Below, piece after piece: positions 34,693-45,544 of a DNA stretch of 64,000 bases. This DNA comes from Cryptomeria japonica (lineage: Eukaryota > Streptophyta > Pinopsida > Cupressales > Cupressaceae): assembly GCF_030272615.1 (NCBI RefSeq), contig NC_081412.1:671052852-671116851 (forward strand), in the 5' to 3' direction. The first letter of the stretch is position 1; the number at the start of each line of letters is the position of its first letter. The notes under the pieces are model-generated. The model saw only the letters and a program-made list of their open reading frames with translations, was not told where the DNA came from and searched no databases. A program made the translations under genes and the position numbers.

Positions 34693-35090
34693 CATTTCCC
34701 TTTTTAAATCCTTGTTGATGGAGATATTTGTCTAATATTGAATGCAGTTCCTTGGGTGCTTGTTTTAAACCATATAGTGCTTTCTTTAGCATGCACACAA
34801 AATTCTCATTTTCATGAAACTGAAATACCTCTTGTTGCTCAATGTAGACCTCTTCCTCAAGATTTCCATTCAAGAAGGAAGATTTGACATCCATTTCATA
34901 TACCTTGTATCCTTTAAATGCAGATAATGCCAAGAACATTCTTAGTGCCTCAAGTCTTTCCATAGGGGCAAAGTTTCTTCAAAATATAAGTCCTCTACTT
35001 GAGCATATCGCTTGCATACAAGTCTTCCCTTATTCCTTACTACCTTTCCTTCGTCATTCATCTCATTCCTATAGACCCATTCAGTGCCAA
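34693..35090 (-). pseudogene. Element A reverse transcriptase, proximal part
   Basis: Minus strand: [43 protein letters not shown], then [33 protein letters not shown] up to the B insertion. A typical copia RT palm entry. Upstream toward 35090 the VIGTKW region is only partly legible. Confidence 0.87.
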
Positions 35091-36290
35091 TAACATTCTC
35101 AATACTTGTTCTTCTTAATTTGTTGCAACTATTCTTCCATGGCCTTTATCCACTTCTCACTCTTGTTGGCTTCATCATATGTTTTGGGTTCCATCTCAGT
35201 CACAAGGTAGAAATTTATTTGTCCATTGTTCCTTTCTCTCATTCTTGTTTGCACACCATCATTCTTGTCACCTATAATCTTATCCTTAGGGTTATTTTTC
35301 TGAACATACTTATTTGGAGTCTTATGTGGTGCCTCTTCTTGTTCACTTTCAGATTGCTATTCATCTTCAACATAAGATTACTCAATCTGATTCATTGTAT
35401 TTTGTCTTCCTTTGTGCAAATCCTCATTTATTCTAACATTCACACTCTCAACCACTCTCCTTAATCTTTTGTTAAAACACTTATAGGCCTACCCAGGCTA
35501 TTCTCATCTCTTTTGATAAAACCCTTACCACCAAACACCTTGAAGTACATAACTGAGGGTTTTCTTTCATACCAAAGTTTATAAGGTATCATTATGCTAC
35601 TCACTCTTAGTTAGAATCTATTTAATGTGTAAATAGTTGTATGAACGGCCTCCTTCCAATATACATGGCATAGATTTTCTTCATTTAACATTGTTCTTGC
35701 CATCTCCTTGACTGTTCGTTTTTCTTTTCCACAACATAATTTTGTTGTGGTGTGCCAGGGGCAGACTATTGTCTTCTTATTCCATTTCTCTCATAGTAGT
35801 CTTCAAAATCATTAGATGTAAAATCTCCTCCATGGTCTAATCAGACATTTTGGTTTGTACCCACTTTCCTTCTCTACCATTTTCCTGAAGATTTTGAATC
35901 TTTCAAAGGTTTGTGACTTGTATTGCAAGAAGGTCACCCATGTCATTCTTGAGAAGCCATCAATGAGTAGCATAAAATATCTTTCACCATTTAGTGCCCT
36001 TATCCTAGTTGGACCGTGGAAATTAGTATGGACAAGCTCAAGTGGCCTTGTGGTTGAGTATTCTTTAGTCTTGAAGCTCACCTTAGTTTTCTTGCGTCTT
36101 TGACATTCATCACAAAAATTTCATGTTGGCTTGATGATCTGTGGTATGTGTCTCACATACCCTCTATTGTTGACCTTAACAAGATTACCAATTTTTTTGT
36201 GACCCAATCTCCTATGCCGCAGCCAGCTCTCATCTTCTTGTCCCGTCATGCACTGGGACTCATACCACTCTTTGAAGTTGTAAACATTAC
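35091..36290 (-). pseudogene. Element A integrase, heavily decayed
   Basis: Minus strand. SWLRHRRLGHKKIGNLVKV (about 36165-36225) is the start of the zinc site. GPTRIRALNGERYFMLLIDGFSRMTWVTFLQ (35920-36010) contains the first catalytic Asp. GGDFTSNDF (near 35825) is the second region, and GIRRQQSAPGTPQQN the run before the Glu. The remainder to 35091 shows only patches, such as EMEPKTYDEANKSEKWIKAMEEQL before RT. Confidence 0.75.
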
Positions 36291-36600
36291 CATTTGTCCT
36301 TTGCAACTAACCATCCATTGGTCTCCTTTCTGATTTCACATCCTTTTGAGTCAAATGTAAACTTGTATCCTTTATCACATATTTGACTTACACTAAGTAG
36401 ATTATGTTTCAATCCATCCACATAGTATACATCATGAGATTTTAGTTTGTCATCTATGCTGAGAGTAACCTTGCCTTTTATTTTGATTGACGAGTTGTCT
36501 CCAAACCTCACTGAACCACTATTCCAATCTTAAAGTTTAGTGAATGTCTTTTTATTTCTAGTCATGTGATTGAAGCAACCACTATCTACTACCCATAAGT
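36291..36600 (-). pseudogene. Element A protease
   Basis: Minus strand: LWVVDSGCFNHMTRNKKTF (36541-36597) with intact D-S-G-C active site. After a stop, VRFGDNSSIKIKGKVTLSI and YYVDGLKHNLLSVSQICDKGYKF form the C-terminal half. Confidence 0.87.
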
Positions 36601-36609
36601 TCTTCCTTT

Positions 36610-36870
36610 CTGCATGTAGGGCAATTTGGACAATCAATCTTGACTCATTTCTATCCTTTTCCATCCAAACTTGTTTATTTTTTTCTTCTTCTCTACTGTC
36701 ACATTCTGATCTGATTTTGTCTTTGATTTCAAAGGTGACATTTTCTTCTTTTGTTTAGCTACTCTAAGTTTACAATCCTTCACTATATGACCTAAGTTTT
36801 GACAATGATAACATTTAACATTCCAATTGAATGATGAACTTGGTAAATTGTTATAGGAATGAGACACTTG
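36610..36870 (-). pseudogene. Element A gag, second zinc knuckle
   Basis: Minus strand: VKCYHCQNLGHIVKDCKLRVAKQKKK, a complete CX2CX4HX4C knuckle followed by a Lys-rich stretch. It lies between the coiled coil (37018-37592) and protease. A first, altered knuckle is at 45880-45930. Confidence 0.85.
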
Positions 36871-37017
36871 TTAGCTACACTAATAACTTCTATGACCAGT
36901 ACCATTACAATGATAACAAATAATATCAAAATTTCTAAGAGTAGCAAAAGGATTCTTATTCTCATAACTAGGAGGAGAAATTTATATCAGTAGCCATGGA
37001 ATTGGGTTAAATACCAA

Positions 37018-37597
37018 TTATTGTTGAATGTGTTTCTCATTGGTCTCCTTGAAATAGCATAACTTGGTCTTCTTGAATACTTCCTTGAGTCCCTGGCCTT
37101 TTGTGAAGCCTCCAGCATCTACCTTAGCTTTTCGTTTTGGATTCTCATGTTTGTTCTTTGTAGTAGCAGCATATGACTTCCTCTCAGTGGGTTTGTTGAC
37201 TGCAAAAGTTTGTTTGTTTCTATTTTCACTTGATGAGGTAAAGTGTATTTCTTTACTGGATGAGTCCTCACCTTTAGAGCATTGACCAACATCAAATCCA
37301 ACACCTTCTATATCTTTGGAGTGCTTTTGTTTTCTCAACATTTTATTGAATGCATCAGTGCTACCCTCATACTTGATTCTCACCTTGAGTTCATCTTTGC
37401 AGTTTTCAAGTTCTTTTCTGGGATTCACAATTTTTTCCTCCATATTTTGATGCTCCTTCTCCTTATTCTCTAAATCAGATTTAGTTACCTCACACATTCT
37501 CTTAGCTTCATCCAATTGTGATCTCAGGTCTAAAATATTTTTCTCAGATTCCTCAATACCTTTATTCAATCTTCTTTGTTCTTTAGTAGCAACATAC
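37018..37597 (-). pseudogene. Element A gag, coiled-coil segment
   Basis: Minus strand, open for ~190 codons up to the C insertion: TKEQRRLNKGIEESEKNILDLRSQLDEAKRM, then a long stretch rich in E, K, L and Q with heptad spacing (coiled coil), then VGFDVGQCSKGEDSSSKEIHF and a basic region RKSYAATTKNKHENPKRKAK. Plant copias with extended gag carry such a coil between two zinc knuckles. The upstream sequence continues at 45550. Confidence 0.8.
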
Positions 37598-38799
37598 TGT
37601 AAAGCGGAAAATCGAACCCCAGGTGTTCCCCCCACTCTAAGGAGAGAGAAAGGAGGTCACTAGGGTTGATGGTTTTCACTTAGGAGAGACTTTACATTCA
37701 AAAGAGGGGTTGAAACCCACAAGATCCAATCCCACACAATGCAAGACTGAATTCTAAATGAGTTTCAAGGGTTGAGACAGCAAGGATACCCTCTTTTGTA
37801 AAGAATGTAGATAGAAGGATTGAAAAAGAAAGAAAGATTAGCTTGTAGACGGAGATTGGGACACAGGATGAAGCTACAGACCTGAAATTAGTAGTAAAAT
37901 GTCGAGATGATGCTGCCCTGCAAGTTTGAGCAAAAGTTGATGAGACGATGGCGCTCGGAGTGCACACGATCCTCCGCAAAATCCATGAAACAAAGGGGGA
38001 TCTGTTCGTCTCTGCACAAGGATTCCAGATCTTCAATTACAGCCACATACCTGCAACCTACACACAGAAAAGAGAGGACGATTGGGGGGTTAGGTATTAG
38101 GGGTTTGCCTTCAAGTCAAACCCCGGTTTTGGAATTAACCAAGAAATGAGAATGCTGTAAATGTAAATGTTTGTAATGTAATCAAGTACTGATACCTTGT
38201 TGTAAGAATGTTTGTATTCTTACATGCGAAGGTGTAATGATGTTGTAGGTTGTATGTTGTAGGTGATCTCCTCTTCAATGGTTGAATCCTTGTCTTGAAT
38301 GCAACACCTAGCCTTGAATGGAGACTTAGAATGCTCAATTGCTTGAAGGAATGCTTGAATGTCTGAAAGTTTGCCTATTGCTTCCGCCTCTTGCACACAT
38401 ATGTTTTTTCCTCCCCTTTTTCTGAAAGGGGAAATGTAGTTTATATACTTGTTAATTAGGGTTAGGAGACTGATTTTTCCGACCTTAGGCTGACCTAGGA
38501 GCATTATTTTCCAAATTGCAAACTTAAAGACCCGATGCCCAACAAGAGACCGGGCCCAAAATAGGGCCAGGGACTAGGGTGCTGGGTGCCATGGTCTTGA
38601 GGGACCAGGGCGCTAGGCGCCATGGTCCCACCTCCCGGGATAGCATGGTGCAAGGAGGATCAAGCCAAGGTGCAGAAAGATGCAGTTTTTGATGTCGTAA
38701 ACAGGTTTCGGGATCTCCATTCAGGTTCAACGTTGCGCCACCATCGTGAAGACCCAAATGCAGTCGAAATTGCAAGTGTCACAATTTTATGATGCTACA
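37598..38799 (-). repeat. Element C 3' LTR
   Basis: 1202 bp. On its own strand it starts TGTAGCATCATAAAA and ends GCTTTACA. TATATAAA at 38440-38447 (minus). GTGCACACGATC near 37960 (plus). It holds two GC-rich palindrome units around 38575-38635, including GGGACCAGGGCGCTAGGCGC. Confidence 0.9.
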
Positions 38800-38816
38800 T
38801 TTAGCCCCCACTTTAG
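38800..38816 (-). promoter_or_regulatory. Element C polypurine tract
   Basis: On the minus strand CTAAAGTGGGGGCTAAA directly precedes the 3' LTR, differing at one base from that of E. Confidence 0.82.
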
Positions 38817-39516
38817 CGGGAGTATAAGCGTACGCCCATACTTTCGATAAAGTACAAGGAAACAACATTGAAAGACTTTCACCATGTCAAGGAGGCAAGA
38901 TACACCAAGCCCCCAGTGGACTAAGGATCTTACGACTTCGATTGACAAAGTAAAAGGGAAGATCATGAGGGAGAACCATGACTATCAGTAGTAAGGTTCC
39001 CTCACTATGAGTCATGCAAGAAAAATACCAAAAATTTTCAAGGCAAAGCTAAGTTTGCCTAGAAATTTTCAAGTATCTTGAAGATATATGAACGGAGTGT
39101 ATTCCCCCTATGTTAAAGCGATCGCACACGCCTCATCGGGGGTGATTGCTTTAAGGTAGTGATAAACATAAGAAATGAGAAGGGAAAGGAGCATGTTATC
39201 ACAAAGATTTAGCCCCCAAGTGTGAGATAAACCCAAGGATAATAGACACAAAACACAAAGCACGAGGTGACTTCTCTTTCCTCGGGGTCAGTATGATGTA
39301 TGATAATTCATGTATATCATATGTATGTATGCATAATTGTTCTTCATTCCCCAATCAAGGAAGGTCACCTAGAAGAAGGGAACACATGTGTCTTTTGAGT
39401 CAACATGAGAGAGACCAAAAGAGATCTCAATGCTTTGAATCGTCCTCAAGTAGACAACACTAAGGACAACAAAATAGAAGAATGGGAATAACACATAGAA
39501 GAAGTAACAAAAGAGA
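38817..39516 (-). other. Element C 3' noncoding region
   Basis: About 700 bp with no domain in any frame. No tandem repeats were seen. Confidence 0.6.
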
Positions 39517-42500
39517 TCAAGAGAGGAGGAGAGAGTCTGCTATGCTAATGAACCAGTCTAGCACATCATCTACCCCCCGATCTTGCTGATCAATATTTCG
39601 GGAAGGCAGGAAACACGCTAGAGGAGGAACATCCAACATAGCAGATGGAGCTATCACAAGATCCAAACAAGGGCTATGTTCATGTTCCAAGCCATGTTGT
39701 TCTTGTCTAGGAGCTAGGATAAGTGCTTTAGAAAATTCGTTAGATAAATGGTTATCAACATCAACATATTCATATTCACTATCAGAATGAAGAGGAGTAA
39801 CATTTCCATCATGAATAACATTTTCATCTATATCATCATCAAGATTTATAAAAATAGGATCTTTAACTCGCACAGGATCAAAACCATCATGCATCTTATG
39901 TTTAGGAGATTTTGGCTCAATTTTCGGCTGAGGAGAAAATGGAATAATACTAGCTGAAGGTGTTTTTGGGGATTGCAAAGTTTGAAAAGCAACTGCATGA
40001 GCTCTAAGACGATGCTTTTGTCAGCGTTCACGCGCAAAACGATTTCATCTAGTCTTAGTAAGAAGTTGAGAAGATTGAGGAGGAGGAATGTTCTCATCCT
40101 TATCACTTGGGTGTTTAGTTTGTGGTCTCTTAGGTTGGACAATAGGAGAAGAGGAAGGTCTCTTCTCTCTATAAGAGGAAGGAGGAGGAACTGCTCCATA
40201 TAAAGGAGGAATATCTAGTTTAGGAAGGAGACCAAGTCCATCATGACAAGGAGGTATAGGTCTACCTTTAGAAAGTTTATTAGTCATAGACATAGTCACA
40301 TCCATAGGGATGGATTGGGAATCTTCTTGAGGAAAGCCATTAGTTTTATCTTTCAAAGGAAGAACTTCCTTCTCAAGAACGATAGGAATATCAAGTTTGG
40401 GTGTTCTAGGTTCACTTAGAGATAGGATCATATCTTTTTTCCACTTTTGATAAGATTTGAAAATATGATCACTTCGCAGTGGAAGAGATTGAAATTGTTT
40501 GGGCCAAAAATAATCAATAGGAACGCTAGAAGTTCTTTCAGCTAGTTTAAAGAGACTATGATTGATAGTAACAACTTCACCATTATGGGGAAATTTCAAA
40601 CACTTGTGAATAGGAGAAGCAATAGCTTTCATGGAAGATAGCCAAGGATAGCCTAGCTTCACACGAAATTGTTTGGATGACGGAATAATAGCCAGTCTCA
40701 CATCAAGCGATTTGTTATGGACCTCAATAGGTAATGTAATAGAACCAATTGCAGGAGAAGAAAATGCATCAAATAATTTCACAACCACATTTGTTTTGTC
40801 ATAGATCACTTGATTCAATTGCAAAGTAAAAAGAAATTCTTCAGTAATGACATTAATCATGCAAGAAGGATCAATAAGCACTCCACGGCAAGGTGTATTC
40901 TTGACTTTTGCAACTATATATAAAGGACCATCAGGTGCCTTGATAGTTTCACTGGAATCAAATGTGATGGAAGGTTCTCTAGGGATTTTCTGCTGCTCTA
41001 CAAAGTTAATCACATTCGGAGTCATAGACACAAGACCATCAGGTGATAAAGAGGAATCATTAGTCTCAATCACATTAGAGGTATGAGAAGGTAATGGATC
41101 AGTAAAAATCTTAAGATTTTGGTTAGGAGGAGCTACAGATGTGTTGCCTTTATCATTCACATCTGAAACAGAGATAGTATTATTATCAATCAAATCTTGA
41201 ATTTTACCCTTTAAAGCAAAACATTTTTCTGTATCATGCCCAGGTTGACGATGAAATTGACAAAAATATTTGTTATCAAAATAGGGTGAGTTAATCTTTG
41301 CAGGATCTATTTGCTTTATAGGAGGGAGAGTAAGCACATTTTGTTCCAATAACTTGTTCATAATACTATGCAATGATTCATTCAAAGGAGTAAACTTTCT
41401 TTCTTTCTTGAAAAACATAGAAATAGGAGGCACACCTGATGCTGCATTCACATTGTTGTTGATGATGTTTTCGTTGAACTTAATGAACTCTCTATTTGGT
41501 TTAAACTTCCCAAATGGTTGTTGACTACTATCACCATTATCACTCGGAGCCATAGGATTTGCTTGTTCCATTTGACTCACAGTCAGTTGATAATTGTGAA
41601 GAGTTGCACACAACTGTTGGAAAGAAGTAAACTCAGAAAACAAAAATTTTTCTCTAATATCTTTTTGTAAATTAGAAATAAAGATTCTTTGAATATCACT
41701 GTCAGGTACTGGAAAAGAAATTTGAGCACACAAATGCTTATATCTACCAATGAAATCAGTCACTTTTTCTTTGACACCTTGTTTACAATGCATTAAAATC
41801 AATCAAAGTAACTTTAGGACCTATATTGTTTTGAAATTGTTGAATAAAAGAATTTGCAAGTTGTTGGAAAGAAGTAATAGAATAGGAAGGCAACGAGCAA
41901 TACCATTGTAGAGCCTTATCTCTTAATGTTCTAGTAAACAGTTTTGCAAGCAACCTTGGGTCATGAGCAAAATCAGTACATATTGTTTGAAAGGTCTTAA
42001 AATGTGTTATAGGATCACCTTTACCATTATAAAGCTCCAACTGCGGGATTTCAACATGTTTAGGGGGGATAGCTCTAACAATGTCAAGAAAAAGTGGGCT
42101 CACAACATCAAATGTGGGCTCACTACACTTAGATTGATTCATAGAGGCAATTTGTTGCTGTAAAGAAGAGACAGTTTGTGCAAGATTGTTAATGGTCGCT
42201 TCAGTCGAAGAGTTCATATTAGACATGTTAGATTGTGATGGAGGTATTATGTTATTGAAAGAAGGTAATGATTAAGAGTAAGGTTGTGGGACACTATGAT
42301 GGTTAGTCATAGGAGATGATTGGGAAAAAGGAACACTACAAGGAGGAATGGAATGGTTAAATGAATTGCCCCCTTGCACCATGTTCATTTGTGGAGATGT
42401 AATAGGGACACTCATTGAAGGAATGAATGAAGCAGTCGGATTGAATGAAGGAAGAGGGTTGATTGTAGAAGAAGGATTGCCCCCATGACTGGTGATCATA

Positions 42501-43003
42501 GGTGGAATGTTTTGTATTGAAGTAGTCATTATGTTTGATGTAAAAGTAGGTATACTAGCAATAGAAGTTGTCAAAGGAATAGAATGATTGACTTGAGTAG
42601 GAGGTTGTGTATAACCTAAAGTTTCGGCACAACTCTTCATAGGCATCACATTCGAATCCACGATATGTGCAATACCACGCAAAATATCAATTCCATTCTT
42701 ATCACTTTGAACCATACATTTTAGACCCTCAATTAATGAAAGAGTTGGACTATTGGGGTATTCTTGAGACATCCATTGTTGAAAATCATCAAATTGGTTA
42801 TCCAATTTCGAAAGTTGTTCTACAGAAACCTCATGGAGAGCTTCCTCATCATTAAGAGGATTAGAGGAATTACCCGTGTCCTCGTTAAAAAGGCCATTCG
42901 AATTAGGTTCCATCTCCTCGGTAATTAAACCTTGGAAAGACTTAATTCTAAGGCTTCGTCTAATGGGAATAGTGTAAGTAGGGCTTATTGTTGTAAAACT
43001 CAT
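39517..43003 (-). pseudogene. Element C gag-protease polyprotein
   Basis: Starts at ATG 43003 (MSFTTISPTYTIPIRRSLR). The N-terminal ~250 residues are Pro/Ser/Thr/Asn-rich. The Ty3 gag core (about 42046-41560) includes IPQLELYNGKGDPITHFKTF, LRDKALQWYCSLPSYSI, KVTDFIGRYKHL and NLQKDIREKF. A zinc-finger-like CQFHRQPGHDTEKCF is near 41222-41265. The protease (about 40900-40560) has active site VLIDPSCMINVI (D-P-S-C, no Gly) and YPWLSSMKAIASPIHKCLKF. The tail is basic then acidic. Damage: stop at 42272-42274, a one-base frameshift near 41795, and TGA codons at 40045 and about 40018 where Trp would be expected. No RT follows. Confidence 0.88.
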
Positions 43004-44351
43004 GCACTAGAGGGAGAAAGAAAATTTTGAATTTTGAAAATGGTGAAATTGAACAATAAGATAATGATAATCCAATTTGAACTTTGTGAAAGAAGAAGGA
43101 AACACAACTTCCAAGAAAGGTAGGCACAATTGAAAATTAGGGCCAAGGGGGTAGCACTTAATTTTAATTGTTATCTTGAAAATTGAAATCTTGAATTTTG
43201 AATTTATTTTCGAATTTAGAGGTAGCAAATTTCAATAAAATCAGCCAATCTCCTAGATTTAAGCTATTAAATGCAATCATGACAACCTCCCGAAGTTTCA
43301 GAAAAAATGTCGGGGACCGTGGCGAACGGAGTGCACACGGTCCTCGCAACTTTTTTCGAAATTTTCAGGGATGAAAGTTATGATGATTTTAAAGCTAATT
43401 TGAAAAAATTGAGTGATTTTACAATCTGTAGATAGGCCAAATTAAAGTTGCAATCTCAAAATTGAACCCTACCAAGATTGTTGAAAAATGCAAAATTTGA
43501 ATTTTGAAAAAGAGAGGGAAACTGATATTTTGAATTTTATGATTTTAGAGGGAATACTAACAGCAATGCAAGCTTTGAAATTTAAAAGTTGACTCAATTT
43601 CACGCAAAATTCAATTTTGGAAGCGGAAATCAAAGTTGTTGCAATTAAACACTTAATTTCAAAAGTCACAAATTGCAGAAATTTGAATAAAGCACTGAAA
43701 CTTTGAATGAATGCCAACACACTTTTCAGATTTAGGAGAGTAAGAAACATAATTTTAACACAAAATTTCAATTTCAACAATTCTTTAATGATTATAAGCC
43801 TTAATCCAAGCAATCACTAGACCAACTTTGACTTTAATTTTGAAAGTGTTAGAATTGATGAAATCAGCCAAGATTCTGGATTCTAGCAGAAAAATACAGT
43901 AAGATCTAGCTCCCGAAATTTCAGAAAAAATGTCCGGGATGATGGCGCTCAGAGTGCACACGGTCCTTGCAACTTTTTTCAAAATTTTCAGGGATGGGAG
44001 ATATTATGATTTTGTTGCGGAATCCAAAGTTACAGCCGATTTGGAGGTGTTTTGATTAGTGAAATCATCGGTCAAAGGTTGAATCAAGAGGGTTTTAAAA
44101 ATTAGGGTTTTGACACTTAACCACTTAATTTTCAGAATTAAAGCACAAATATGAATTGACAATTTGCAATAGAAGGGTAGATCTGAAACAAGCATTAACA
44201 ATTAAACATTTCACAAGCTCAATTACTAAAAAGAAAATTTAGGGTTTTTATGCAATTAACCTCTAAAATTTGCAAAAGATCAAGCATGGAAATGTAATTA
44301 AGGAAGCAAAAAAAATTTCAGATCTAACCATGAATAATCAGAATTAGGATG
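43004..44351 (-). other. Element C 5' leader with internal duplication
   Basis: 1.35 kb between primer region and ATG. Blocks near 43250-43400 and 43870-44010 match each other (CCCGAARTTTCAGAAAAAAT, then the GTGCACACGGTCC motif, then AATTTTCAGGGAT), spaced ~620 bp. No coding signal. Confidence 0.75.
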
Positions 44352-44373
44352 TTTCACGTTGGGTTCACCAAAA
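44352..44373 (-). promoter_or_regulatory. Element C primer-site region
   Basis: Minus strand, immediately after the 5' LTR: TTTTGGTGAACCCAACGTG, matching the E region at 3650 apart from two bases. Confidence 0.7.
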
Positions 44374-45544
44374 TCTAAAGCCGAAAATCGAACCCCAGGT
44401 GTTCCCCCCACTCCAAGGAGAGAGAAAGGAGGTCACTAGGGTTGACGGTTTTCACTTAGGAGAGACTTTACATTCAAAAGAGGGGTTGAAACCCACAAGA
44501 TCCAATCCCACACAATGCAAGACTAGATTCAAAATGAGTTTCAAGGGTTGAGACAGCAAGGATACCCTCTTTAGTAAAGAATGTAGATAGAAGGATTGAA
44601 AAAGCAAGAAAGATTAGCTTGTACACGGAGATTGGGACACAGGATGAAGCTACAGACTTGAAATTAGCAGTAAAATGTCGAGACAATGCTGTCCTACAAG
44701 TTTGAGTGAAAGTTGACTGGACGATGGCGCCCAGAGTGCACACGGTCCTCCACAAAATCTGCAAAACGAAGGGGGATCTGTTCGTCTCTGCACAAGGATT
44801 CCAGATCTTCAATTACAGCCGCGTACCTGCAACCTACACACAGAAAAGAGAGGATGATTGGGGGGTTAGGGATTAGGGGTTTGCCTTCAGGTCAAACCCC
44901 GGTTTTGGAATTAACCAAGAAATGAGAATGCTGTAAATGTAAATGTTTGTAATGTAATCAAGTACTGATACCTTGTTGTAAGAATGTTTGTATTCTTACA
45001 TGCGAAGGTGTAATGATGTTGTAGGTTGTATGTTGTAGGTGATCTCCTCTTCAATGGTTGAATCCTTGTCTTGAATGCAACACCTAGCCTTGAATGGAGA
45101 CTTAGAATGCTCAATTGCTTGAAGGAATGCTTGAATGTTTGAAAGTTTGCCTATCGCTTCCGCCTCTTGCACACATATGTTTTTTCCTCCCCTTTTTCTG
45201 AAAGGGGAAATGTAGTTTATATACTTGTCAATTAGGGTTAGGAGACTGATTTTTCCGACCTTAGGCCGACCTAGGAGCATTATTTTCCAAATTGCAAACT
45301 TAAAGACCCGATGCCCAACAAGAGACCAGGCCCAAAATAGGGCCAGGGACCAGGGCACTAGGCGCCATGGTCCCACCTCCCGGGATAGTAGGGTGCAAGA
45401 AGGATCAGGCCAAGGTGTAGAAAGATGCAGTTTTTGATGTCGTAAACAGGTTTCGGGATCTCCATTCAGGTTCAACATTGCGCCGCCATCGTGAAGACCC
45501 AAATGTAGTTGAAATTGCAAGTGTCGCAATTTTATGATGCTACA
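44374..45544 (-). repeat. Element C 5' LTR
   Basis: 1171 bp. Starts TGTAGCATCATAAAA on its strand; its inner end is TTTAGA where the other LTR has TTTACA. TATATAAA at 45216-45223. It has one GC-rich palindrome unit (about 45345-45375) against two in the 3' LTR. Confidence 0.9.

Larger units (their letters stand above)
37598..45544 (-). mobile_element. Element C: non-autonomous Ty3-like element with gag and protease
   Basis: 7947 bp inside A gag. 3' LTR 37598-38799, 5' LTR 44374-45544, target duplication catac at 37593-37597 and 45545-45549. One long gag-protease frame (39517-43003). RT, RNase H and integrase are absent, with only ~700 bp of noncoding sequence between coding end and the 3' LTR. 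Primer-site region, purine tract and LTR start are nearly those of element E. Confidence 0.92.
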
